DNA of 64,000 nt, from NCBI RefSeq assembly GCF_000687475.1, contig NC_057316.1:5456001-5520000 (forward strand), in the 5' to 3' direction. The DNA is from Ustilaginoidea virens (Eukaryota > Ascomycota > Sordariomycetes > Hypocreales > Clavicipitaceae). The number at the start of each line of letters is the position of its first letter. Position 1 is the stretch's first letter. The translations under genes and the position numbers were made by a program. Of the stretch, positions 22,441 through 33,615 are shown one piece after another. Under the pieces are notes generated by a model that made no database searches, was not told the origin of the DNA, and was given only the letters and a program-made list of their open reading frames with translations.

Positions 22441-23999
22441 AGCGACGGGTCTGGGTCTGGTGGCTGCCAACTTGGCACCCCCCGAAACTGGCAAGTCACC
22501 GCACGAGCACAATACACCCCGTTTGCACCAATTTGACGGAATCTGGAAAGAAATCTGGACGGATGCTCCCTCTCGACATGTCCACGGAGCACCCACCATG
22601 CCCTGCACTGCACCTCTTTTTGCCACTCTTCCGATTCTTCTGTCTCGCTCTCGCTCTCTCTCTTTCTCTTTTTATTTTTATTATTTTTATTTATATATAT
22701 ATATATATATTTTTATAAATAAAAGGCAGTTGTTAGTCCCCTCGTACAGATAGACATCTGCAGAAAGCCTATCCTCTCCACATCACAACTGATTCTAGAC
22801 CTCTCTCTCTGCTCGCTTGATACCTGCCTGATACGAGCAATTGCCACCCCACAAAAGCTTGTGTCCGCCGCCACTGTTTCGCTCGAGACAGGCCCTCACC
22901 GGCCCCTCCTGCTGCTACCTTGCTGCAGGGGACAAGAAAACGGAATTGGCCGCCGCAGTATCGGCAGCACCCTACGTTTCGAAAACTGACTGGCTCGCAG
23001 ACGGCCGAGGAACACCCCCGACCCCCGGGGCCAGCTGCGACGCTGACACGGAAACGGATTCGCATCTTCTTCTCATTCTATTTCTGATGCGACCCCACAG
23101 CTGACGCTGTGCCATCCATCCATCCATCGCCCAAACCTACCGGGAGGGGTTTTGAAAAAAAAAAAAAAAAAAAAAAAAGGCTCAAGGCCGAGGGTACCCG
23201 CCATGATCTGACCTGCCTCTCTCTCCCTTTTAGGCAACCTTGGCACCTACGAAGGTCGCTGAACGTTTACCGATGCCGCATTTAGACGCCGAGCGGTCGA
23301 AACCTGCAACAAGACAAGAATAGCTGGACACTCTCGTCCCTTCCCCTTGTTTTGCCCTCGTGCTGAAAACCATGTCCTCAAACCGACTTGGAAGTTATTT
23401 GGGCGTATTCGCTTGCTGTTTCTGCTCAGTACCACCCGCCCGGCATTGCACGTTGCACCCCTTATTTCTTCTTCACAACCCTCACTATGACTGGACACTG
23501 CCGAACTTTCTTTTTAGAAAAGAACTCTGTAGCAAAACCCAAGACACATTAACAGCTAGGTCGTCTTAAGAATAGTTCCTCTTGTCGTGCGCCTCATGTT
23601 GATCGCCACGTACCCCCCCTCCCCCCCCCCCTTGAAACCTATCTGCCTGCATCTTGCACTACCTACACAGTTGCCTCGTCGATCTGTCATGTATACATGT
23701 AAAGGGTCGCGTAGAAGACAATATAGAAACGAAAGAGGAAAAAAAAAAAAAAGAGAGAGATAGAGAGAGAGAGAGAGAATAAACCCAATTCTGCCCATAC
23801 AACGCCTCGCTGCGGCCTTTGATACACAAATGAAACAAAAACAAATAAAAAGAAAAGCGAAACGGAATAGAATTGGTCAGCAACGAGCCACCACATGTGA
23901 GACATATCAAATAAAGGTTGGCCGACCAAAAACTCTGCCTCATCTGCTTCCGCCGTATACATCATGACAATCTTTGCGCAGCTCTGAGCCACCCGGGCC

Positions 24000-26900
24000 T
24001 CATTTGCAAGCTGGACGTGGTGTTGCTTCCTCTTCAGCATCCGCGCGGCGGCTCCATGGCGGTGCTCGAGGCGTAAGATCCGCCCACTCCGGCAGCCCAG
24101 TCCGTTCATCGCTCGGTTCTTGCTCACATCTGGAAAGTGGGTGAGCATGGGTGTCCTGGCGACTTTGCCCGGGGTCCGACTTGTCCGTCGCCTTGCTCGC
24201 CGACAGGATGGGAGTGGCCAGTTCTTGGGAAGGTGTTGTAGCCACGTGCGTGACCGTCTCGGGCGTGCCTTCAGACCCAAACGTAACGCTTTCGTGGCTA
24301 TCAGCGCGCATCATCTCAATCCCCAGCTTCGAACTGGGGAGCACCGATTTGCCCTGCAAAGGCTTGCTGCTGCATCGTCGGTGCTTTCCTCTGGAGACTC
24401 CGCAATCATCGTCCTCGTCATCCGCCGACTCTGTCCCTTCTGCACTCTTCTTTTCGCCGCCTTCCCCGCGGGGTCTATTTCGTTCCCCTGCGCGAAGATG
24501 CTCCATCTGTGCGGGGGCCGACTGCTGCGTCAGCAGAGACGGTATTATCGGCTTGGGTGACTCGGCAAGAAAATCTACGTCACTGATGCCGAGACCGCCT
24601 TCGTCCCAGCAGTCACCCGTTGCTTTCCGGCTGATAACAACGGGGACATCCTCCGCGGTCAAAGACTCTGAATCGCCCCCAAACATGCTGGACGTGATGG
24701 AATCCTCTCGGCTGGACACCACGGCGGATGATTGTCGCCCTGGAAAGGCAGAGGAGCCCGACGTCGGGCTTTCTTCTGCTCGCGTGTTCGTCTTCCTGAC
24801 CCCCATCTGCGCGGAATAAGGCAGAGGACCTGACGTCGTGCGGCTTGGGGATGGAGGCTGCCACTGACACAAACTTCGCAGAGCCTCTGTCAGCTTGGAC
24901 GAGCTGATGGGTTTCTCGATCAACGAGTCAAAGTAGTGCGGCGCCTGCAGCTCCTTGAGGTACGCAGTAATGGCCACAATGGGGGTGTGGGAGTTGGCGT
25001 TCTTCGTCTCTCGTATCATTCTTGCCACATCGGCTCCGCTGATTTGGGGCAGTTTGTACTCCAGGAAGATGACGTCGAACTGAATCTCGCTCATCGCGTA
25101 CCGGACGGCTTCGGAGCCGTTTGCCACGCTAATTGTCCTGCACCGGAGCTTTTCCAGCAGCTTCTCCATCACCATCCTTGACACCGGATGATCCTCGCAG
25201 ATCAAGACGTCCAGAGGCCGAAAGCTAGGGCCATTGTCGAAAGCAATTTGCGAAAGTCGCCGCGAGCTTTGCCTGCGACGCTGTACGCGCAGCAGGGCAT
25301 TGTGCTTGTCACCCTCGTTGTCAGAGGATGAGGGGGACATGTCGAAAACTTGACTCCTGCGGTTTCGGTGGTGCTGAACAACATCGCACGCTATGGGGCT
25401 CGCTTCGCTGGACCCTACCGTCAACGACCTGGAACGCGTTGTGGAGCCGCTGCCATGCCGTGGCGTCGATGCCAGCTTCTGGGGTGATGGGCCAACCGGC
25501 GCCGGTGTCGACCCACGACCCTTGATAGGTGATGCAGCAATCGTCGTCATCGCCTTGGTCAGGCACGGCGGGACCTTGGGCACGTCAAGGCCGGGGTGAG
25601 GCTGCGCTGCTGCGCCGGACTGATGCGACAAGCTCGATGAATTGCTGGAGGCCTTCCGTCTGCCTTCGGCTCCCTGCCCCGCAACGAAGGAGACCAGCAG
25701 CGGCGAGGACGGTTGAGAGATGCGGCTCGGGGACGAATTGGAATGGCTGTACCCCGACGGAGATTGTGGCCTATTGCTTGCCTTGGTGTTGGAAATGGAT
25801 CGATGCAGATGAGTGGACAGTACCGGGCTGCCATCCAGCGACGGTGCTGGCGAAGTCACGCTTCCACCCCCTCCCGGACTAACGGAGGACTGCTTGTTTT
25901 GCGCGGCGAGCGCATCAGCACGCAGCTTCTGAATGACATCCTTGTTCGCCTTTTCTAGCACCGGGAGGTTCTTGAAAGTGAACGACCCGAAGTCGTCGGC
26001 CGCCACTGGCTCGCTCAATCTCCTCGGCTTGATTTCTCGGACGTGGGGAGGTATGTGAAGCGGCATCAGCTTGCGATTCATCGAGTTGACTTGAGATCGC
26101 ACTCGAGAGAGAGCATCATGTGGTCGGTCAGGATACTCGGTTCCTCCGCTTGATAATTGAGGAGACATTTGGTCTTCCATCTCCTCTGCAAAAGATTGCA
26201 AAACCGCCCCTCTAGCATCGAAATATTCGGTATCTTCGGGATTCTCCGGTTGAGGCACAAACTGTGCTTCATCTTCAAGCAGAGTGTCCCAGCTGATTCC
26301 TTCGAACCAAGCATGACTTCGAATCTCCTCGCCCCCCGATGGGAACTTTTCGTCCCGGTTTGATCCTAATCGTTCTTTTGGATCCACGCACAGGAGCTTG
26401 TTGATAAGGTCCTTTCCTTCGTCTGAAATGGGCTCACAGTCGGCCTCATCAGGCCACTGTATTCTTCGTGCCAGAATGTTCTCGAACACCTGTTCGGCTT
26501 CGGGAGCATGGAAAGGCGGGAACCCGTATAGGAATTCAAACATGATACATCCCACAGACCACCAATCACTTGTCTCATCTTGTTTGTCTCCCTTGATGGT
26601 CTCCGGAGCCAGGTAGTCGGGAGTCCCCACGAACCGTCGATTGGTGTCCTCAGGATCGAACAGAGCCATCGGCGGTGGCATCATGTTGGACGACGGAAGT
26701 GACGATCGGAAGTGCCCGTCCACGCTAGCTCTGATATTGGGCTGGCTTGCAATCATGTCAGGAGAACCTTGAATGACTGCCTCTTCTTCCAGTGGAATCT
26801 TAGTGCCAAGAAGTTGTGATCCAGGTTCGGAATCGGTCAACGTGAACGAGCCAAGCAAGTGGGCCAGCGATTCGCTGCCCACACTGTCGCTCCGATGACT

Positions 26901-29815
26901 GCTGGATACTCGACGATTGTCCGGCGACAATGTCGAAAGGCTGAAGTAGGATGGTTGACCCACGTTTCCTGTGTCAGGTGTCATAATCGGGGTCCCCCCC
27001 GGTGACTGGGAAGGACCGTGAAGATCGAGAGAAGTTGATCTAGACGATGGTATGGACGTAGATCTGCAAAAAGGGCCGTGTTTAAGAAGATCCGGGGTAG
27101 CATCCGTTGTCTCGCTATTCAGAGCGCGCTTTTGTCTGCCAACCAATCCCATGCGCGACAGGCCGAAATCAGTCAGTTTCAAGTGGCCTTTTTGATCAAT
27201 GAGCAGATTGTCGGGTTTCAGATCACGATGAATGATATCCCTTTCATGTAGGTGCTCGACACCTAGCACAACTTCACCGAGATATTTCTTCACCCATTCT
27301 TCTGGAAGGCCGCCAAGCACTTTGATCAATGAGGCGCAGTCGCCTCCATTAAGATATTCCATTACCAGGTAAAGATAGTCCTTGCTGGAAAACGTCCAAT
27401 AGAGCTTTGCGACAAAGTCGCTTTGCCCTTGCCACATCATAATGGCTCGCTCAGCCTTGACGTTGCCAACTTGGTTTTTCGCGACCATGTCGGCCTTCTT
27501 CAGGACTTTGATGGCAAAATATTCGCCCGTGGATTTCTTCTTTGACAAGTACACGCTTCCGAAAGCACCTTTACTGATTGGCTTAATGATTTCAAAGTCC
27601 TTGATTGACGGCTGAGCGGCGCGAGCTTGGGGAGGTGCTTGGTTGGCACTCAGGCGAGGCGAGGGTGGTGCTCGCATGATGAAGTCTGAGACGGCTGCCG
27701 ACGATTGTCTTCTATGGTGGCGTACTGGATGAGAAACGGGCGAGCTGAACTCGCTGGTAGGGAACATGGGTGATGCTTCGGGAGAAGCCACTCCCTCCGG
27801 GAAGGGGTTAGCTTTTGGCTTGACACGGAGCGGCGACGATGGTTGCGTAGAGCGAGACGGAGACTCTTGCCGCATAGGAGAGGAAGCCCCCGGGATGACA
27901 AGACTTTTTCGATTATGTTGTCGGGTGCTGGCCGCTCGTCTCAAATCGCCAAACTCAGATATCGGGGACTCTGTTCTCGGTGCGTGGCGCGAAGTCACAG
28001 AGGATGAGCGGAAGCTACCATGCCCCTCGGCGAGCTCAGTTTCGTACAAAAGAGACGAACCTCGCCTGTTGTGACGCGCATGGCCAACCAAGACGGAGCC
28101 GTTATCTGCTGCAGACCGCGGCGTAGGGCATTCCTTGGGACTGCTTGATCCAGTCGATCCAACTAGAGACGCGCGGCGCGATACGATTGAGCCGGTAATA
28201 TCCATTTGACGCAAAGCAGCGGCCAACGCCGAAGGACCGGAAACAGACTGCTTCGAGGCATTCTCGACTGAGCGGCCACGATGCTCTTCATTCGCGTGGC
28301 AGCCTTCAACATTGCCTTCGGGCAGGCATTCCTGCGGCCCTTCTTCCGTCTCATCCTCGGTAGAGTCACTCAGCCGGCCAGCCGCTATCCTCGCGGCCTT
28401 TCTCATGGCCTCGTCAATACAATCTTGGACAAGGACAGCCATTTCGATGCGTATGCGCTCAGAGTACTCGATGATTCTGCGATGGCGGAATACAGCATCA
28501 ACTTTGGCCCGGGCCACTTTTTCCGTATCCGAACATAGAAGAGCTAAGCCCTGTTCTTGTTCCAAGGTATTGGTAGAGGGTGACTGCCACTGCAAAACCT
28601 GCGATATCCTCGACTCCGACTGTGGAGACTGCGTGCGAAGCTCTTCTTCATCTTGTTGTGACGTCTCTTTGATGGCTGGGGTGCTGATCTCAAGGGCCGT
28701 ATCACAGAGGTCCATGAGCAACTCCACTATGCGAGCTTGGGGTCGACGAATAGCGAACGACCGCGTCCTTGAATGCCCGAAACCACCAGTTCGCTCACGC
28801 GACCGCGCCAAAGACGTACCGGGAGAGGATTGAGTGGATGGAGGTGGTCCAATGGGCATGCCTTTATACTCTGCCAATGGTCCTCCAGTCTGTTGCTCCC
28901 CAATCATTAAGCGGCCCTTCCGTGCTTCCAGCGCATCGAGGACTTTCACAATGGCGTGCCGATGTTCAGCGAGGTTCTCCTGGGCCATTTGAACGTCCAT
29001 CTCTGCTCGGTGTTCTAGCAGACACAAGTCGGTGTGCTTTTCAAACCACCACGGAGAAATATATCGCTCGCATATGCGACACAGGACGGATGCTGGCGGG
29101 TCACGGGTCCCCGATTCGTCGCCACCAGTTTCAGCGAGCCTTGTGAGGTAGCTGGCCAGTAGCTCAGCACCAGATCCCAGGGAGTCTACGATGACATCCG
29201 GCAAGTCTATTTGGATTTCCTGCGGGGCAGTCCACGGGCGAAGCATCCACATCGTCTGTCTTTCAGTTAGTATCTCGCTCAAGCCAGAAGAATCCAATCC
29301 AAGAATAAATGATGCTGTAAACCTACGTGACTCTCATCCCCCGAGGTGCTGTCGTACACCATGATGCCTTGAGCCTCGAGATGAGCTGTCTGGGGCTCGG
29401 ATCCTGCCTGTGATTGTGGGTCTCTTGCGGGTTCCGATCCGTCTCGCAACTTGGACAAGGGACCTAGCTGAACTGTGAACCGGATCCTATAACTCTTCGA
29501 ATCGTCCTTTCTCATGGAAACTATGACATCCGTAAAAATGCACTTGTTCTCGCTGACAATGAGGTCCGATATTGGCTTGCCACTGATCTCGTCGAAGGGA
29601 GTGCCGACGACATCAGTCCACGATGGACTGACCCATCTAATGGATCCATCGAGGTTGAGGTCAACAATGGCATTCAGAGTCTGTTCTGCTGCCTCTCGAA
29701 GCTCTTCACGCTCGTTTCGGATATCTTGGCTTAAAGTTCTTTCCATGGGGCTTGCTTGTTGAATCCTCAGGGAGGAAACAACCGGCACAGGCAGTGGCGT
29801 TTGAGATGGGTCCAT
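24000..29815 (-). CDS. rim15: Rim15-type PAS / AGC kinase / receiver protein
   Basis: Two exons, 29815-29327 and 29255-24000, giving 1914 aa; the 71-nt intron has GTAGGT, TACTAAC and CAG. Residues ~45-120 form a PAS-like region. A C-x2-C-x11-H-x3-C finger lies at about 222-241 (CRICERYISPWWFEKHTDLC). The protein kinase domain starts near 715 (ISKGAFGSV glycine loop; catalytic IIHRDLKPDN; TDFG) and resumes at GTPDYLAPE after an insert of about 190 residues between the DFG and APE motifs, a known Rim15/Cek1/Greatwall trait. A receiver-like domain lies at about 1510-1610 (VLICEDHPVSRM; LIEKP). In yeast, Rim15 acts downstream of TORC1, PKA and Pho85, drives quiescence and phosphorylates the endosulfines Igo1/2; that role is inferred here. 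The phosphoacceptor position of the receiver is Glu (FLEYKLP), not Asp. Ser/Pro-rich linkers fill the rest. Confidence 0.93.
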
Positions 29816-31316
29816 GTTGTTCCTGGATAAAATAAAAATTGAATGAGCAGGGTGGAGTAAAATGGCGGTATGCGGCTTCGTGTGTCAGGGAAGCTAGATC
29901 GCCGTCTCGAAAGAAGCACGCCGGCGTTGTTCCGATGCACGCAAGAGGACACGAGTACTGTGCTTGTCTCCGGGAGGGCTGGGAAGTCTGGCAAAGACGC
30001 CGGAACTATTCCACCGCGAGACTCGGATGCATGACTGGCAATTGCTAGTGCCGTAATGCCACAGGTTGTGGAGATGACTCGGCCGAGGAAGGATTCGGAA
30101 TTGGAGGAGGACGAGGGACCACGCCGGTCTGGTAGATATGCCCAGTTCCTCGGAGGAGCAAACGGGCAAGGGAGCGGCCGGGATCGCTCGGGTGCTCAAA
30201 GGCTGAAGGTCTGCGGTCGATTGGCAGATTCTGATGAAGATGTATCGGCAGTTTCATGGGAAAGGTGAGTCGACGCAGCCCCCAGAAGCGGTGCAGGACC
30301 TGAGAAATCAGGAGGACTGACGCTCACTTGTCGTCGATAGCAGCGAACTGTTTCCCCATACGCCGTAGTCCGTAGTCGCGTTTCCTCTGAAGACACATTA
30401 AGCGGGGAAGCCAGCCTCCCAGCCAATCACGACGCTCGGCTTCACACCACAATAAGTGCGCCAGATTCCTGCCCATCACGTTGGTTGTATGTGCGTGCGT
30501 TATGGCACTATTTACATTACGTTGCATTTTCTCTGGTCCTCCTTTTAAGTCGGGTTTGCAAACCTTTACTCGTGGGCAAATGCCTGTTGCTGTCCTTGGA
30601 TCCGCACTGTGGCCTATACGCTGACTGTGGGGGGGGGCTCGACTCCGTACATGGAAGCAAGTATCCGTACGGAGCACAGCGGGGACAAGGGGTACCTCAG
30701 GTTACCTCCCTTAGGTACCTCCCTTAGGTACCTCCCTTAGGTATCTCTTAACCTAAAGCAAAAGATTGACATAACCTTGCACAGCGAAGTGGCCATGTTT
30801 CGGGGCTTGGTCATGATGTTGCAGTCTGAGCCTATCTCTTGTTACTGCCTCAATTGAGGGGAAGCTGTGCATAAGTAGTGATTGGCTTCTTCAAGCTGGT
30901 TTTCACCTTTCCACCCATTCCTGGGGCCCATGGCGCCAGACATGGTCTGGAGCCTAGAGTCTAGAGGTCTGGACTCTGGACTTGTTCTGAATTGCCGATC
31001 TCGACCCCACCAAATCGCTCAGCGACCTATGGTTGATGAGGCCTCAGGCTGTCCCCAATATCTTTCAGAAACAGCAAACTTCAAAGTTAAATGAATACCG
31101 CAGTTAAAGCAGGTTTGCCGTAGATTGCAGTAATCCCAGCCGTTTGCACTGCGTCTTACACCTGAATTCTGAATGTGCAACGCACCGAGACGGCCCGTGC
31201 AAGCGCAACCTCCCCTCGAAAGAGAGGGCGGGAAAAAAAATCGCTATTTAGCGCGGAGATTCTTCCAGGGCCTCCCCAGCCATAGTTGATGCATCTTCCT
31301 GGCTCTGGTGCAAAAA
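29816..31316. promoter_or_regulatory. Intergenic region between rim15 and acyltransferase
   Basis: Promoter side of rim15 and 3' flank of the acyltransferase gene. It contains a three-copy 13-bp repeat (TACCTCCCTTAGG, about 30702-30741) and two GTACGGAG-type half-sites (about 30642-30650, 30665-30674). Small ORFs look non-coding. Confidence 0.5.
30690..30745 (+). repeat. 13-bp TACCTCCCTTAGG repeat
   Basis: Three near-perfect tandem units with a degenerate leading copy. This is a regular, longer-unit variant of the CCTA/TAGGTACC family. Confidence 0.8.
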
Positions 31317-32382
31317 TCATGACGAGGTAATGGCCCAGGCTTGCTTACAAGACTCCAACCAATCTCCCTTTTCTATCCATCTCTGCTCGAGCCACTGTGC
31401 CAAGTCTTCGTCAGAGTACGGCAAAGACTCGAGAGGGAATCGTCTCGCATGAATGTGAAACTTGAACCTCGAAGCGAGGCTCAGCTGGGGAACACTGAGC
31501 GTCTCCCACATGGATGGCGCTACTTGAAAGACGCCGTTACACTGATATGCAATGGTGAAGTCGTATACAGCATTCACGTGGGAAGCTTTCCGAAGGTATT
31601 GCACCGTGGCAATGAAACCCTTGGTGCGAGGGTAGAGCAGATGTTTAGGTTGGGTCTTGTCAGTCTTCTTGCACCAAGCCTGCGACTCTTGAAACTTTTG
31701 TTTTGTGTACCGGGTTGCTTCGCTAAAGCTAACGAGCCCTAAAAGACATCAGTCGTTGGACCCAGGATGACCGAGCATCGCAGCGCAGCGCATTGCATGG
31801 CATGACATGGCATGGCATGGCATGGCATGGCATGGCGAAAAGCCGCCTCCTGTCGCCGCCCGGAAGATTGAGGGCCGGAAACTTACAGGTGGGGAATTCA
31901 TCGTTGACTATGCCTGAAAACACACGATCAAGCTCAGCTTTATCCTTGAGCCAGTTTCGACTGACAAGGGGCATGCCCATGGCCCAGAGACCCCAACCTA
32001 AAAACGGCACCATCTTGAGCTGGCTTTTGGCAAAGTAGCGGCAATATCCCAGCATGCTGGCCTGTCGGGCCAGAGCCTGAATCATGTAGAAGTCGGACCA
32101 TGCGACGTGGTTGGCAACGACAATGGCTGATTCACCTTCGGGCAGCAAGTCACCAGAGGTTTCCATGTGAGCCCCGTTGACCGAGACGAATATAAGCTGG
32201 ATCCATGCCCACACAGACTCTGCTAACTTGGATGAAGCCCGATACACGGCCCTTGGCATGAAAATCGCCAGTGGCAGAAGCAGGGACAACAGGACATCTG
32301 CAAGCAGCAGATACAGAAGCCACGGGAGAGTGATGACGATGCCCCTCAGATGAGTCCAGGGCGACATGGTGTGTCGAGCCAT
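31317..32382 (-). CDS. PlsC-type acyltransferase (lysophospholipid acyltransferase)
   Basis: Two exons, 32382-31887 and 31738-31317, giving 305 aa. The donor is GTAAGT and the acceptor TTTTAG; the split Trp codon gives EFPTW-LVSFSEATR. The start is the first in-frame ATG after an upstream stretch that begins with GTG; a second ATG five codons later (MSPW) is also possible. A hydrophobic N-terminus (VITLPWLLYLLLADVLLSLL) should anchor it in the ER or lipid droplets. The acyltransferase block I is NHVAWSD (NHx4D). Block III reads FSEATR where the family consensus is FPEGTR. It resembles fungal CST26-like proteins, so acylation of a lysophospholipid or lysophosphatidic acid with acyl-CoA is inferred; the exact acceptor is unknown. 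The intron contains a CATGG repeat. Confidence 0.85.
31796..31836 (+). repeat. CATGG pentanucleotide repeat in acyltransferase intron
   Basis: About seven to eight CATGG units, the first ones degenerate, inside the 148-nt intron between 31887 and 31738. Read on the gene strand it is CCATG repeated. Confidence 0.85.
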
Positions 32383-33615
32383 TGGATACACTTGAGAAAT
32401 GCGGTCGGTCGGTTGTGGTGTTCAGGTCCTGGACTGCTCGGTATTGACGGGGTTGGCGGGGTTGGCTGAAGGAGGGAGTGGTGGGGCGCGTCAAGTTGCG
32501 ATGGTGTTGAGAATTGAGTAAGACGTGTGAAGACGGGCTCGTCAATCTTGCTTGCATCTGTAATGTTCACACTCCACAGCACCCTTTCACGTGAAATCTC
32601 TGGTCCGATGCCGCGGGGGTCTGAAGTGCAGTAGTGCTGACCTACGGACTACCTTACCTACCTACCTACCTACCTACCTAGGTACCTTATGTGCATACCT
32701 TATACCTTCCTAGAACAGGTAAGGATGTATGTTGGTTGCTGGCCCGACATCAGCCTTGGTTTGCTGCTGGATGGAAAAGCGAGACCTTTGGTTGCTGGAT
32801 GTTCTGTCCGGAGTCAGGACTAGAGAAACTACGAGACACCACGGCAGAGACCGCAACGGAGAAGCCTTTCAACAGGATGCTGATGAGGGAAGGGAGGAAA
32901 TCTCCGCTTTCATCCCTCGAGGTCTCAATTGTACCGCAGTCATCCTTGTGGGTAAGGATTGTTGAATCCCGCTACTCTTCTTACAAGGAACAGAAGACAG
33001 TCAATTCGGCGGAAATAGATGCGGTCCAAAGTTTGGGAGTCATTTGCACTGGTCGTGATACAACCCATGAGCTATGCTGCAGTCTCGTCGCGGACCACGG
33101 CCTGATGATACCAAATCTGCCCTCACCCAAAGGCACAGAAGATATCTTTTGATGGTTTTCTTTCTTTTTCATTCAAAGTGCAGCTTGTCTTTCCGTCATT
33201 GTGAAACCAAATGGGGACGGAGGAACTCCCGCTGGTAGTATGGAATCGTCACAGATTCTAGAGGTCTTTGCTTCGAATTTCGACAGTCAAATTTTAAGCG
33301 TGTTCGATCCCCAATCGTCGTGACTACAGTATCCTGTAGGTGTTATTTATTGTGCACATTGAAGTCGGTCGGGATGGTTGAATTGTGGGATTTGTGGGCG
33401 GCAACTGGTTGGCAGACGGCAGCCAGCTGTCGACGTGGGGCCAACCAGACGCCAACATTGAAGTTTTCAGCGCAACACCGCGACCCACACCCCACCCCAC
33501 CACAATTTTGCTCAACTTGTCGAGGGCCAAATTCCCTGCATCGCGAGAGGCCCGAAACAGCGCTTGCTCTGCTCCTTGACCATTGTCCGGACGACAACTG
33601 CCCCAAGCCGCAACG
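32383..33615. promoter_or_regulatory. Divergent promoter region, acyltransferase / eIF3d
   Basis: A 1.2-kb spacer containing a clear CCTA array (about 32647-32690) with a central TAGGTACC. One 153-codon ORF (32691-33152) has no family resemblance and no start context, and is treated as chance. Confidence 0.5.
32647..32690 (+). repeat. CCTACCTA array ending in TAGGTACC
   Basis: About seven CCTA units in tandem followed by TAGGTACCTTA, in the divergent promoter region. Confidence 0.85.

Larger units (their letters stand above)
20012..23999. other. 4-kb gene-free region upstream of the transporter
   Basis: It contains the transporter promoter and the 3' flank of rim15. Contents: a GT repeat then 40 T (20227-20281); a TTTC repeat then T run (about 20829-20900); a 16-bp CT-rich repeat in three copies (about 21123-21173); G runs (about 20999-21020 and 21393-21408); T run (about 21445-21471); GAA repeat (21567-21590); CCTA arrays (about 21858-21930); 40 A (22233-22272); CCGTG-type minisatellite (about 22363-22440); TA repeat (about 22692-22710); A run (about 23155-23178); GA repeat (about 23752-23780). 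Small ORFs were examined on both strands and none is convincing. Confidence 0.6.

Noticed and set aside
30690..30745. Regular 13-bp repeat considered as a CRISPR-like array
   Set aside because: Units are directly adjacent with no unique spacers, and the genome is fungal.
32691..33152. 153-codon plus-strand ORF between acyltransferase and eIF3d
   Set aside because: Starts inside a CCTA array, lacks any recognisable motif, and sits in a divergent promoter region.
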